Shown: positions 1-9,092, counted from the stretch's first letter. The stretch: 64,000 bases of DNA from Congregibacter litoralis KT71 (GCF_000153125.2 NZ_CM002299.1:2231075-2295074), one strand, 5' to 3'. Translations and numbers: made by a program. The notes: a model not told the origin generated them from the letters alone.

Positions 1-40
1 TTCTGCGGCGCCGCCGACTCCAACGACCCGTGTTGGTATT

Positions 41-994
41 TTAGGAGGAAAGTTCGGCGACGCGTCGCGTCAGCAAATCATCGATCCGCTCGATATCTGC
101 TGCGGCAATCTCCAGGTAAGCAAGATCCAGTTCCCGACAGACTTCCCGCGTACGCAGGCGACGAGTCAGGGTTTGCGTCGGTACATCACGCTCCCAACAC
201 TCGATGTAAAGGCCCAGAGCGGGGACGTAAAAGTCCGCGGTAAGAGACTCCTCCACGGGCAGCCGTCGATTACGGGCATGGGCGTATTGCGCTTCATAGA
301 GCCAGTCGCAGACCCGCAATTGCAAAACGCTATCGACAGCGTGACCATCAAGACCACAGCGCTGCGCTGAGACCGTCTGCGGCGTAGCTTTCGGCTTCTC
401 AGTCTCGGTAAAAAGATCCGGGGCAACGGCGTCGACCCCGGTTTGCCCGGCCTCCCCTGGAACACCGGAAGTGTCAGTTTCGGTAAGGACCATGCCATCA
501 CTAGCAAGGCGATTGAGCTCGCGATGAATGACCGCGTTATCCACGATTTCGTGGGGCCAGCTGATGATAAGAAGACCGTTGTCTTCGTCACGCTCCTGGC
601 GTCCCCCGAAGCGTTCACCGAGATTACTGAGCTCCAGACCCCGACGGGTTAAGCGGAGCAGGCCCAATTCAGCGAAGTTACGATTGATCTGTCGCACACC
701 CAGGTGAGGGTAATAGCGCTGCATGCCGCCCGGGGTAATGCGTTGATTACTCTCGATGGCTGTGATCATCGGGTGTTCCATCAGAGATTCGGGCCAGACG
801 ATATAACGACCAAAGCGCTGACTGTCCTGATAGGCACCGCCCTGGAGCTCACCTTTCGCGGTGAGGGCCCAGCCTTTATCCCGCCGATCAATCCAGCCGT
901 AGTCACGCAAGGTGACGAAAAGCTGCTGAATTGGCAGTTTTAGTCGCTTGGCAAGGGCCGAGGTAGACAGCCGGTTGTCGTCGCCATCACTCAC
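41..994 (-). CDS. winged-helix protein with nuclease-like C-terminal domain, unknown function
   Basis: Unrecognised 317-residue protein. Residues ~8-50 (STSALAKRLKLP...) look like a winged helix-turn-helix, and ~85-130 (ITPGGMQRYYPHLGV...) like a second one. The middle is a charged, low-complexity linker. Residues ~222-317 resemble a PD-(D/E)XK nuclease-like fold: ADFYVPALGLYIECW matches the D-x(n)-E-x core, with Trp where Lys is usual. A DNA-binding or DNA-processing role is inferred; cleavage is doubtful without the Lys. The GTG start at 994 follows an AGAAGG purine run and lies 4 nt after the dUTPase stop, so the two genes are probably co-transcribed. Confidence 0.6.
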   Translation of the reverse strand: MSDGDDNRLSTSALAKRLKLPIQQLFVTLRDYGWIDRRDKGWALTAKGELQGGAYQDSQRFGRYIVWPESLMEHPMITAIESNQRITPGGMQRYYPHLGVRQINRNFAELGLLRLTRRGLELSNLGERFGGRQERDEDNGLLIISWPHEIVDNAVIHRELNRLASDGMVLTETDTSGVPGEAGQTGVDAVAPDLFTETEKPKATPQTVSAQRCGLDGHAVDSVLQLRVCDWLYEAQYAHARNRRLPVEESLTADFYVPALGLYIECWERDVPTQTLTRRLRTREVCRELDLAYLEIAAADIERIDDLLTRRVAELSS

Positions 995-998
995 CCTT

Positions 999-1616
999 CT
1001 AAGCGGTCCCGGCGTAGCGCGTTGTCAGGGCGCTATAGAGCTGTTCTTCAGCATCGAGGGCTGCGGTATCTATGCCCGCGAGGAGCTCCATGAGGTGTTC
1101 GTTGTCTTCACGACCATCCCATAGTTTTCGATAACTGCCTTCCTTATAACCGTTGTCCTGGCGAAAAAAGTTCAGCACGTTTTTTCCCAGGTACTGGCGA
1201 TATAAGCCGCTGAAGTCGAGGGATGCGGCGCCCAGCAGCGAAGCAAAAGCCTCAATGCTGAACCGACGCTCGCCCGCAGCCACCGCGGCGAGGGCCTCGG
1301 CAGATTCCAGGACACCCAAATCTGCTGGAGACTCTGGCCACAGCGCCATGATTTCACGTGCGAGCTCTTCCACGCTTGAATCTTCACGGAAATAGGCCGA
1401 CATACCGAAGTGCCAGATATCGATGACCTCTAATTGCACCTGCTCCAGATCCGGCTCCTGATGTTTCCACCATTTATAGCCATGGTGATCCACCAGCTCG
1501 GCGCACTCCACCCAGATTGCCCGGTGCCAGGCAAAGTTCTGGGTTATCCATTGGGGATGAACCCGGGTGTTCATGCGATCCTGCATGCGCAGCATCGTTG
1601 TAAGGGCTTCCTGCAT
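999..1616 (-). CDS. dimeric-type dUTP diphosphatase
   Basis: All-alpha, MazG-related dUTPase of the dimeric family; it would hydrolyse dUTP to dUMP and pyrophosphate, limiting uracil in DNA and supplying dTMP synthesis in the cytoplasm. The acidic metal-binding pairs are visible as E37xxE40 (VECAEL) and E63xxD66 (EVIDIW), and the WWKHQ segment is typical of the family. Length 205 residues is normal for the bacterial branch. A CAGGAGAG ribosome site lies 5-6 nt before the ATG. It is the upstream partner of the winged-helix/nuclease-like gene. Confidence 0.85.
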   Translation of the reverse strand: MQEALTTMLRMQDRMNTRVHPQWITQNFAWHRAIWVECAELVDHHGYKWWKHQEPDLEQVQLEVIDIWHFGMSAYFREDSSVEELAREIMALWPESPADLGVLESAEALAAVAAGERRFSIEAFASLLGAASLDFSGLYRQYLGKNVLNFFRQDNGYKEGSYRKLWDGREDNEHLMELLAGIDTAALDAEEQLYSALTTRYAGTA

Positions 1617-1751
1617 TGGCTCTCCTGGTCGATCTCGCGGGGAACGCGGTCCTTCGGTTTATCAGCTGTCAAACATACCAAGAGACGCGGTGTTTGGCAC
1701 TCGAATGCTGACATCAAACACGAGCTCGTGCGGCGAAGCAGAGACACGCAC

Positions 1752-2459
1752 TCAGTCGCAATCGCGGCGGTACCATTGGTCAGTGCTCAGAGCATCGAGG
1801 GGGTCCGCCTCGATCACCTCGAAACACAGCTTGCCGATCTTCACAAAAGACTGCCATCTACCGCCCACGAAGGAGCTTGCGTTACCCTCGATAGCCAACT
1901 TCGAGGGCTCCAATGCGCCTGAGCGCTCTTGCTGTCGGGCGAGTGTTTCCAGCAGCTGTCCATCAAAAATTGTTGAGGACCTCCCGGGCCGCGGCGTGCT
2001 GGCTGGGTCTTGGGCTGTTTCTGGCAAGCTCAGGTTCAGCCCCTGGGGGCGAGAGACCCTGGCTGACGGTTGCGGGGGTACGTCAATAGCCGGATTATCC
2101 ACGGCTCCGGAAGGCGCCAGCGTGTCCTGAACAGGCTGGTCCTGAAATTCGACTTGGCGTTTGTCGCTGGTGATTATCGAGGGTTTTTCACTATCCAGCT
2201 TTTCTACAGCCTCTCGGTTCCCATGGTTTGCTTCCTTTGTTGGCGTCTCAGGTAATGTGGTTTCTCGGAGACTAAGCTCTATCTGTCGCTGCACTTCAGG
2301 CTCACTTCGCGACGCCGCCCCCGGCTTCCATTGATCCTGTAGATAAACGGAGAGCATGAGGTGCGTCAATAGGGAGAGCAACAGAGCAACGAGCAGGGCA
2401 CGACTTGTCGGTGCCGATACGCGCTCTTCTTCTAAAAAGGATATGTAGGCAGTACTCAC
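1752..2459 (-). CDS. single-pass membrane protein of unknown function, TonB-like layout
   Basis: 235 residues: a short cytoplasmic N-terminus, one transmembrane helix (~20-40, ALLVALLLSLLTHLMLSVYL), a long Pro/Ser/Glu/Gln-rich periplasmic spacer, and a small C-terminal segment with two Cys (GKLCFEVIEADPLD and RRDCD). The layout is like an energy transducer or periplasmic anchor, but no TonB C-terminal domain is recognisable. The start is GTG at 2459 with only a weak purine run upstream. It lies 135 bp upstream of, and on the same strand as, the dUTPase. Function unknown. Confidence 0.6.
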   Translation of the reverse strand: MSTAYISFLEEERVSAPTSRALLVALLLSLLTHLMLSVYLQDQWKPGAASRSEPEVQRQIELSLRETTLPETPTKEANHGNREAVEKLDSEKPSIITSDKRQVEFQDQPVQDTLAPSGAVDNPAIDVPPQPSARVSRPQGLNLSLPETAQDPASTPRPGRSSTIFDGQLLETLARQQERSGALEPSKLAIEGNASSFVGGRWQSFVKIGKLCFEVIEADPLDALSTDQWYRRDCD

Positions 2460-2611
2460 TCGATTTCAGAGCCAATCCGGGGCTCAAATGTTCCTGTGAT
2501 TGTGCTTTTTGACGCAAGCATCATCCCCACCAGGGCTGTATTTCCGCTGTAAATTTTTCGCTAATTGTTTTAGTTTGGTGGTCCGTTAGAAATGAATGCA
2601 GGCACAGGCCT

Positions 2612-2905
2612 ATGAAATACACCACTCCCCTATTCGCCATGATGGCGATCCTGGCCATGCTGGCCGCGTGTTCTTCCACAGGAAGCTCGACGGCATCACA
2701 AAATGGCAACACATCAGACGCGGTAGCACAGGCAGACGCCGATGATCCTCTCATCTGTGAAAACTACATTCCCTCGGGCACGCGCATCGCACGAAAAGTA
2801 TGCATTCGCCAGTCCGAAAGAGAGCGAAACCAGGAGCAGGCGCAGACAATCACTCAGGAAAATCAGCGTCGATCAGCGATTGGGAATCCCGTCGGTAATG
2901 ACTAG
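2612..2905 (+). CDS. small putative outer-membrane lipoprotein
   Basis: 97 residues with a classical lipoprotein signal peptide: positive Lys2, a hydrophobic stretch, and lipobox LAAC with the acylated Cys at 20, followed by a Ser/Thr/Gly-rich tether. The mature part holds a short conserved-looking core (ENYIPSGTRIARKVC) with two Cys about 20 residues apart, then a charged Gln/Glu/Arg helix. Small lipoproteins of this shape are widespread in marine gammaproteobacteria without known function. It is the only plus-strand gene before the AsmA gene and ends 17 bp from the end of the convergent frameshifted gene. Confidence 0.6.
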   Translation: MKYTTPLFAMMAILAMLAACSSTGSSTASQNGNTSDAVAQADADDPLICENYIPSGTRIARKVCIRQSERERNQEQAQTITQENQRRSAIGNPVGND

Positions 2906-2921
2906 ACGGCGATGACGCGTC

Positions 2922-3265
2922 TCAGCTGCCGAGGCGCTGTTTACCCAGGAGCACTTCTTTAACATCTCCTTCAGCCTTGCCAGCAGCGGTAAACAAATAA
3001 GCGGATAGAAACAAGATCCCACCAAAGACGGCCACAAGACCCAAGGCCAGACCTGCCGGGCTGAATTGGTGTCGCCATGACACCCATAAACCCGATAAAA
3101 GAAGAAACCCAAAAAGTCGGCGTTGAACTGGCCGGGCCAGGTCATGGCCTTCATATCGCCGAAGAAAACAGGCATCAGGTTCCAACCATGGTTTGTAATA
3201 GTAATCGCGGTGTAGATTGTCAGGGCAACAAAAAGGGCCGCCATAAAAACTCTGAACGCCAGCAT
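2922..3265 (-). pseudogene. small membrane protein (DUF2834-like) split by a -1 frameshift
   Basis: The first frame, from ATG 3265, reads as a membrane protein (MLAFRVFMAALFVALT..., then GDMKAMTWPGQFNADFLGF). It continues sensibly only in the -1 frame (LLLSGLWVSWRHQF... LLGKQRLGS, stop at 2922). The joined product of about 114 residues has three hydrophobic segments and resembles small DUF2834-type inner-membrane proteins. The unshifted frame runs on to 2873 with a non-membrane tail. The switch falls at GGGTTTC (complement of 3104-3110), in phase as G GGT TTC. Either one T was lost in this run or the ribosome slips. Function unknown. Confidence 0.6.
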
Positions 3266-3333
3266 GGGTCCCGCTCATTTTCCTTTGGAGCTGAGTTTTT
3301 ATCACGTAAAACAGATGGACCACAGGATTCTTA

Positions 3334-3421
3334 TGGTGCCCGAGGCCGGAATCGAACCGGCACGACTGCAATAGTCGGGAGATTTTAAGTCTCCTGTGTC
3401 TACCAATTTCACCACCCGGGC
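3334..3421 (-). tRNA. tRNA-Leu (anticodon TAA)
   Basis: An 88-nt class II tRNA with encoded CCA. The 7-bp acceptor stem is GCCCGGG with CTCGGGC; the D arm (GGTGAAATTGGTAGAC), anticodon loop around TTAA, a long variable arm (CCCGACTATTGCAGTCG) and T arm GGTTCGATTCC are all present. Its sequence resembles E. coli leuZ, which lies in a Gly-Cys-Leu array after pgsA. Here it stands alone, 12.7 kb from the Gly-Cys pair. Confidence 0.95.
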
Positions 3422-3541
3422 GCTGCGGATCGCGAGGCGCGGAATTCTAGCATGGGGATCCTTGGAGAGCGCTAGTGCAGGCGCTTAATTATCGAAATCC
3501 AATGCTAGACTTCTCTTAATTCACCCAACGACCGCTACGCC

Positions 3542-6424
3542 GTGCCCTCACTTCGCAATTTTTTGTTTGTGCCTTTGTTTTTGCTTTTGGCTCTGATCGT
3601 CGCGGTCTCGTCGATGATGGCAGCATTTTGGTTTTCTCCGGACCTTGCGTTGCAAGCCCTTCGCAGTACAACCAGCACGTTCTCGCCCTACGAGCTTGAA
3701 CTGAGATCACCCGAAATCCGATGGTCGCCATTCAGTTTCCAAAGTGAGCTGCTGATCCTGGGATATGCAGACAAAACCAAGCCACCCCTCGTGTCCCTTC
3801 AGGGAGTCGATGCTGCCATGTCCTTACGGGAGCTCCTATTGGGCGATGTCTCCAGCGGCTATTTCAAGGCCGCCAACGCCACCTATTACCTGGTGGAGTC
3901 AGACGGCGACGAAGCTCTCGATATGGAGGCTCTCCTTGCGCCGCTTTCACGCCTACCTAAAGAAGTGGAGATCGAGTCCGCACACCTCATTTCGCAAAAT
4001 CAAGGCCTGTGGATTTTCCCCCTCTACCAGGTAAAGGCGGGCAGAAACGCCGACGGCCGTCTGGATGTAAACGCCAGGGCAACGATCGCTCAGCGAAACG
4101 TTGTCTTGGAGGCGCGAATCGACTGGGCAAGTCACGCAAGTGGCCATCGCATGGAGCTGGCGGCCAGAATCCTGGGAGACCGTGAGAATTCGCAGTTGCA
4201 GGCTATCGGCCATGTGGACGCTGTCGGCGCTGAGCTCAGCTACGCGCTTGATGTTCAGGGTCGCTACGAGCGGGTTAGCGACTTTCTCCTTGCGTTCGAT
4301 AAGAATGCTTACCCCTTCGCCGGTAGTCTCAGCCTCAGCGGCACCCTCGAGGGGGACACCCACGGATACACCTTGTCCCTCAGTGAAATGGGGCTCCGTG
4401 AGAATGGCGCTTACGAATTCACTGCCTCGGGAGAATGGAGTCAGAGGGGCGCGGACCAGGGCAGTCTGGCCCTGCGTGCCCGAGGCTCTGCTCTCAAGCT
4501 TGAAGAACTGCTCCCTTTTGAGGGAAAGCTTGCGGACGTCCTCGATCGCAGCGAGATCGAAATGGATATTTCGGGCAGCCTTCAGGCGCCGGTCATTCAG
4601 CGTGTCGCAATCGTTTTGCACGGAGCGGGCGATACGCGATTGAGCCTGAGTAGCGACGCTCAGGCACTGAAGTTTGAAGAAATCGAAGACTTTCTCTCTC
4701 GCCAAACTATCGACGTAGACCTCGAGGGCAGCGTAGGCAATCTCGGGGAGCTACTGGTAAGCGCTGGTGTCACACCTCGGGACTACGTAGCCGCTGCGGG
4801 GCTAACGGGCGCTACGGCGAACTTTACGGGAGTTGCGCGGGGAAACATGGAAGAGCTGCGCGTGAACCTCCAGAACCTTCGGGTCCGTCACGGGGAATTC
4901 ACCCTTGGCGGATCCTCTGCCTTGCTGTGGCGAGAGAACACTTTGTCAGCGCCCGAACTTGAGCTTCAGCTTGAGGATGGGGACAACAACAAGACGGCGG
5001 ATGTCCGGGGTACCGTTGCAGACATACTCAACGCCCAGGGTATGGCGCTTGCGCTTCAGTTTGACAGGCTGAGCCCCAAACCGCTGCTCGATGCCCTGGC
5101 CATTGAAACGTCCGGGTATCCTGAATCTCTGGCAGGGACAGCCCTGCTCCTGCGCGGGGGCGATACCCTGCGTCTTCGCGACATCGACCTTCAGATGGAG
5201 GTGCTACCCGAACTTACCGTAAACCTCGGGGGTCAAGGTGACCTGTTCAACAAGGAACTCAGTGCCGACCTAGAGCTACAACTTCTCACTGTCAGTAACG
5301 CGGCCTGGCAGGGGTTCTCTCCCCTGAGCCAGACCCCCAGTCGTATGACAGCGAACCTGCGTCTGCGGCCCCGCTACCTCACGGTTTTATCGGATGCGCT
5401 TATCGGCGACACCGCTGTTCAGGGAGTCGCCAGTGCCGACATCGACCGGCTCCAGATTGATCGCCTGTCCTTGGATCTCTTCAGCCCTCACTTGTACCTA
5501 CGCGACTTCCAGCGTCGACCCCAGGACAAGCCCCCCGTCGAAGCAGGCAGAGAACCCCGTGATGGAACAAGCGACGACGCCGGCAAGGTCCTGGATATTG
5601 AGCGCCTTATTGATTCCGTACCAGGATTCCCCGTAGCGCTCACCCTGCGCAGTGGCGAGGTCACGGGCCCCCTCACGGAGCTTGAGGATTTGAGCATTGC
5701 CCTGGACCTTGCCCTTGGGCGCCTGACACTCAGGGAGTTGGATACGCGGTATGCAGGCGGAGAACTTATGCTCCGAGGCAACATTGACGGCACCGTCACG
5801 CCGCCAGCGATCAGTCTTGCCGGGCGCGGCATTCGCGTGCCCCTCGGTGCCCTGACCACGGACCTGGGATTGCAGCAGAGCGTGAGTGGCTCCCTGAGCT
5901 TTCAGGGAGGTCTTCTCGCCCGGGGCTCTCAGAGTGCAGACTGGCAACAATCACTCCAGGGCCGCGTATCCACGGCGCTCAGCGATGTCACGGTCAGTGG
6001 CGCCGCCTATGACTTGCTCATGAGCAACCTGCTGGCCTGGCTGGTACAGGGCGCGGGGGAAAAGACCACCACCTTCGACTGCAGCATGGCACAGTTTGAT
6101 ATCGCCGCCGGCGTCGCTCGGAGCGACAGTATTTATATTGAGACCCCCCGAATGCTGGCCACGGGTAAAGCGACGGTAGACCTGCCTCAAAACAATCTTG
6201 ATGTCCGCATCGAGCCCCGCTCGAAGTCGCGAGCGATTCAGTTTCCCAGTGCCGTTCGTCTGCGCGGCACATTGCAGGGACCAACAATTAGCGCATCGGC
6301 CCTCCAGGCCGGTGCCGATCTGTCGGCACAGGCACTGCTTCTTTTACCGAGTCTGACGCTAAAACTGTTTGGTCTTGGCGGCCCCGATGACCTGAATCAG
6401 CCCTGCGAAACCAACGCTTCCTGA
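3542..6424 (+). CDS. AsmA-family inner-membrane protein
   Basis: 960 residues, with an N-terminal transmembrane anchor (~7-30) followed by a very long beta-rich periplasmic region. AsmA/YhdP/TamB-type proteins of this design are thought to bridge inner and outer membranes and move phospholipids. The C-terminal ~200 residues carry the AsmA_2 style repeat (GELMLRGNIDGTV..., IYIETPRMLATGKATVDLP). It starts with GTG at 3542, since there is no earlier in-frame start near a ribosome site. It stands alone between tRNA-Leu and the NSS transporter. The family call is firm; the lipid-transport role comes from family knowledge. Confidence 0.8.
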   Translation: MPSLRNFLFVPLFLLLALIVAVSSMMAAFWFSPDLALQALRSTTSTFSPYELELRSPEIRWSPFSFQSELLILGYADKTKPPLVSLQGVDAAMSLRELLLGDVSSGYFKAANATYYLVESDGDEALDMEALLAPLSRLPKEVEIESAHLISQNQGLWIFPLYQVKAGRNADGRLDVNARATIAQRNVVLEARIDWASHASGHRMELAARILGDRENSQLQAIGHVDAVGAELSYALDVQGRYERVSDFLLAFDKNAYPFAGSLSLSGTLEGDTHGYTLSLSEMGLRENGAYEFTASGEWSQRGADQGSLALRARGSALKLEELLPFEGKLADVLDRSEIEMDISGSLQAPVIQRVAIVLHGAGDTRLSLSSDAQALKFEEIEDFLSRQTIDVDLEGSVGNLGELLVSAGVTPRDYVAAAGLTGATANFTGVARGNMEELRVNLQNLRVRHGEFTLGGSSALLWRENTLSAPELELQLEDGDNNKTADVRGTVADILNAQGMALALQFDRLSPKPLLDALAIETSGYPESLAGTALLLRGGDTLRLRDIDLQMEVLPELTVNLGGQGDLFNKELSADLELQLLTVSNAAWQGFSPLSQTPSRMTANLRLRPRYLTVLSDALIGDTAVQGVASADIDRLQIDRLSLDLFSPHLYLRDFQRRPQDKPPVEAGREPRDGTSDDAGKVLDIERLIDSVPGFPVALTLRSGEVTGPLTELEDLSIALDLALGRLTLRELDTRYAGGELMLRGNIDGTVTPPAISLAGRGIRVPLGALTTDLGLQQSVSGSLSFQGGLLARGSQSADWQQSLQGRVSTALSDVTVSGAAYDLLMSNLLAWLVQGAGEKTTTFDCSMAQFDIAAGVARSDSIYIETPRMLATGKATVDLPQNNLDVRIEPRSKSRAIQFPSAVRLRGTLQGPTISASALQAGADLSAQALLLLPSLTLKLFGLGGPDDLNQPCETNAS

Positions 6425-6487
6425 GACTTACCGCGGCCCAGCGTCGTGCTACACTCGCCGCCTCCACGCTAGGGATTTACAACAACA

Positions 6488-7837
6488 ATGGCGCAGGCTC
6501 GGGGCGAGTTTTCATCACGATTTGGATTCATCATGGCCGCCGCGGGCAGTGCCGTAGGCTTGGGCAATATCTGGGGGTTCCCCACCCAGGCAGCCAGTAA
6601 TGGCGGCGCAGCATTCCTTATTGTTTATCTCATATTGGCCTTTGTGTTGGCCTACCCTGCATTGATGGCTGAACTCGTGCTTGGCAGACACGCCCACGCC
6701 AATGCTGTAACGGCGCTCAAAGGCACAAGCAGCAACCCACTGCTCAGAAATCTCGGTGCCACCGCCGGGATCGTAGGCTTTATTGTCGCCAGTCTCATCC
6801 TGAGTTTTTATGCCATCGTCGCGGGCTGGATGATCGCTCACTGTCTCGCCTCTCTGGCGGCTCTGGTCGGCGCTACCGATCTAGCCGAATGGCTGGTGGG
6901 TTTTTCTCTCACGCGTAACGTGATTTTCATGACGCTGTTTATGGGTATGACCATAGCCATTATTTCCGCCGGCGTACGTGACGGCATCGAGCGCTGGTCC
7001 AGTCGCCTCATGCCCCTGCTGCTCCTGACGCTATTCGCCTTGGTGGTCTATGTGCTCACTCTCGATGGCGCGAGCGAGGGCTTGCGGGTTTATCTCATGC
7101 CCGATTTCGAAAGCGCCCTCTCTCCCCAGTTGATCATCAAGGCCCTCGGGTCGGCCTTTTTCTCCCTCTCCCTTGGCGTGGGCACTATGCTCATCTACGG
7201 CTCCTACATCAGTGACAAGGAAAACCTGCCCGTTGCCGGCGGCCTGGTTACCGCTGTGGATATCGGCATCGCCGTGCTCGCCGGATTTCTGGTACTCCCC
7301 GCCATGTACGTGGCACTGAACAACGGCGTAGAAATCTTTGCCGCCGACGGTGCTCTTTTGTCCGAGGACACGCTCATTTTTACCGTGCTCCCTGAGCTCT
7401 TTTCAAATATGGGTCTGGCCGGTGGCATGGTATCCCTGACCTTTTTCTTTCTTATGAGCATCGCCGCTCTCACCTCCTCCATTTCCATGTTGGAGGTGCC
7501 CGTGGCTTACACCATCGAAAATCATGGTGTAAAGCGCTTGAGGGCCGTTATGGTGATTGGTGCGCTCATCGCCATGGTGAGCCTGATTATTCTGCTGAAC
7601 TTTGGAACGCTGTTCGGCGCGATCATTGCGCTGACAACGCGGTATAGCCAGCCACTGTTGGGCTTTGTGTTCTGCATCTATGTAGGCTGGATCTGGCATC
7701 GCGATGCGGTGCTCACGGAGCTCAAGAAGGGTGCACCGGACATCGCTGAGGGTTTGTTCTGGAAGATCTGGCCCTGGCATTTACGTCTTGTTTGCCCGGC
7801 GATCATCCTGCTGATTTTCGTCCAGTCCCTGCGCTAA
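6488..7837 (+). CDS. sodium-dependent transporter of the NSS (neurotransmitter:sodium symporter) family
   Basis: 449-residue polytopic protein with about 11 membrane segments. The unwound TM1 signature AAAGSAVGLGNIWGFP carries the substrate/Na+ site typical of LeuT/MhsT-like transporters; these take up amino acids or related amines with Na+. Helix 8 (SLTFFFLMSIAALTSSISM) has the Ser/Thr-rich Na2-site character. The substrate cannot be read from sequence. The ATG lies 63 bp after the AsmA gene. Na+ coupling fits an organism that also encodes a Na+-pumping NQR. Confidence 0.9.
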   Translation: MAQARGEFSSRFGFIMAAAGSAVGLGNIWGFPTQAASNGGAAFLIVYLILAFVLAYPALMAELVLGRHAHANAVTALKGTSSNPLLRNLGATAGIVGFIVASLILSFYAIVAGWMIAHCLASLAALVGATDLAEWLVGFSLTRNVIFMTLFMGMTIAIISAGVRDGIERWSSRLMPLLLLTLFALVVYVLTLDGASEGLRVYLMPDFESALSPQLIIKALGSAFFSLSLGVGTMLIYGSYISDKENLPVAGGLVTAVDIGIAVLAGFLVLPAMYVALNNGVEIFAADGALLSEDTLIFTVLPELFSNMGLAGGMVSLTFFFLMSIAALTSSISMLEVPVAYTIENHGVKRLRAVMVIGALIAMVSLIILLNFGTLFGAIIALTTRYSQPLLGFVFCIYVGWIWHRDAVLTELKKGAPDIAEGLFWKIWPWHLRLVCPAIILLIFVQSLR

Positions 7838-7881
7838 GCTGAGCGTGAAGGTTTGTTAACGAGCCATAAGTAGGTTTTTCT

Positions 7882-8376
7882 TTGCGTCGTTTTGTTCTTC
7901 TATTCACCGCGCTGCTCCTGAGCTTGTTCACCCTGGAACTCCTCGATCCTGTGCAAGCCGCCGTGATCCAGCCCTTCACCGGATGGCTTGCCGACATCAG
8001 TGCAGCGATCATCATGCCCTTCGACGAACATGTCCGCGCCAGTGGTCGCATTATCAGCCACACGCAAACCGGCTTTGCCGTGTCCATCGAAGCCGGCTGT
8101 AACGGCGTGGAGGCCGCCATCGTCCTCATCGCCGGGGTCCTCGCTTTTCCTGCCCCCATGCAACGCAAAGTCGTGGCGATTTTTCTGGGCTTTCTGGCGA
8201 TACAGGTAATGAACATCGCCCGCATCATCAGTCTGTTCTATCTGGGACAGTGGAATCTCGACGTGTTCACCTGGACCCACCTGTACCTGTGGCCGGTGCT
8301 TATCATGCTCGATGTGCTCGTGGTCTTCATGCTGTATCTGCGTTACCTGTCACAGCAGGAAACGGTCGAGCCATGA
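7882..8376 (+). CDS. xrtH: exosortase H
   Basis: 164-residue membrane protease/transpeptidase of the short exosortase type. Family catalytic residues are all visible: Cys in EAGCNGVEAA, Arg in NIARII, and His in TWTHLYLWP; five or so membrane helices surround them. Exosortase H processes proteins with an IPTLxxWG-type C-terminal sorting signal. The start chosen is TTG at 7882 because no ATG/GTG fits the N-terminal helix; this is the least certain point. Its stop overlaps the next gene's ATG (ATGA), so the pair is translationally coupled. Confidence 0.85.
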   Translation: MRRFVLLFTALLLSLFTLELLDPVQAAVIQPFTGWLADISAAIIMPFDEHVRASGRIISHTQTGFAVSIEAGCNGVEAAIVLIAGVLAFPAPMQRKVVAIFLGFLAIQVMNIARIISLFYLGQWNLDVFTWTHLYLWPVLIMLDVLVVFMLYLRYLSQQETVEP

Positions 8377-9008
8377 GGAACTATCTGGCGAATCGTCCTC
8401 TGCTGCGCTTCGCACTGGCGGTTTTCGCGCTGCTCCCCGCCTGCTTTCTCGCCTGGTATTTCCTTGGCAACTTCATTGCCGCACCTGCGATTGTGCTGGT
8501 GAAGCCGGTTCTCCTGGGCTGGCTTGGGGATACGGTGGCGAGCGTTGCTTTGCAGGGCACTGACTTATTGGTGATGTCTCACTATGGGGAGGACGGCGGC
8601 AGTATCATGAAAGCTGAGTTGGCGGGCAATCAGCTGGGCTACACGATCAATACCCGCACCCTGTCCTATTCAATACCTTTCTTTGCGGCGCTCCACTTCT
8701 CTACCCCCATGCGCGCGGGCTGGGAAAAGTTCTCCTGGTGCCTCCTTGCCTTGTGGCTTTTGTTGGCCGCAGGGCTCATAAGCACGGTGCTGAAAGACCT
8801 TATGCTCGGGCTGGGGACGGATTTTATGGACCGAGAACCGGTGCCCCCAGCAGATATCATTGCCCTGCTCTACCAGTTTTCCACCCTTATGGTGCCTCCG
8901 CTGGCGCCCGTGTTGCTATGGGCTTATACGGCCAAAGATTCTCCCGCCTTCATCGGTTTATTGCCCGTTGCCTTGAGACCATCCGCAGACGGGGGCCCCG
9001 ACCGCTGA
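8373..9008 (+). CDS. exosortase H-associated membrane protein
   Basis: 211 residues, with membrane segments at ~12-40, ~118-142 and ~165-185 and a hydrophilic middle domain. It overlaps xrtH by 4 bp. The pairing and architecture match the companion membrane protein that regularly follows exosortase H. Its role is unproven; helping to present substrates or to process the sorting signal is a guess. A longer in-frame reading exists upstream, but it lies within xrtH in another frame and is not supported. Confidence 0.75.
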   Translation: MRNYLANRPLLRFALAVFALLPACFLAWYFLGNFIAAPAIVLVKPVLLGWLGDTVASVALQGTDLLVMSHYGEDGGSIMKAELAGNQLGYTINTRTLSYSIPFFAALHFSTPMRAGWEKFSWCLLALWLLLAAGLISTVLKDLMLGLGTDFMDREPVPPADIIALLYQFSTLMVPPLAPVLLWAYTAKDSPAFIGLLPVALRPSADGGPDR

Positions 9009-9092
9009 GTTGCGAGACGCCAGGGGGTGCCGCCGCAATGAACATAGTTTGTGCAGGCCGTGGTGCAGCCTCGGCAAGGCAAGCGCGGTCCG

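Noticed and set aside
2873..3265. Unshifted 130-residue reading of the small membrane protein
   Set aside because: After the slippery site the frame loses membrane character (Cys/Trp/Arg-rich) and overlaps the lipoprotein gene's end; the shifted reading is better.
3422..3541. Attachment-site copy of the tRNA-Cys or tRNA-Leu 3' end flanking the 12.7-kb block
   Set aside because: I looked for a repeat of the tRNA 3' ends on both sides and saw none; no integrase is present.
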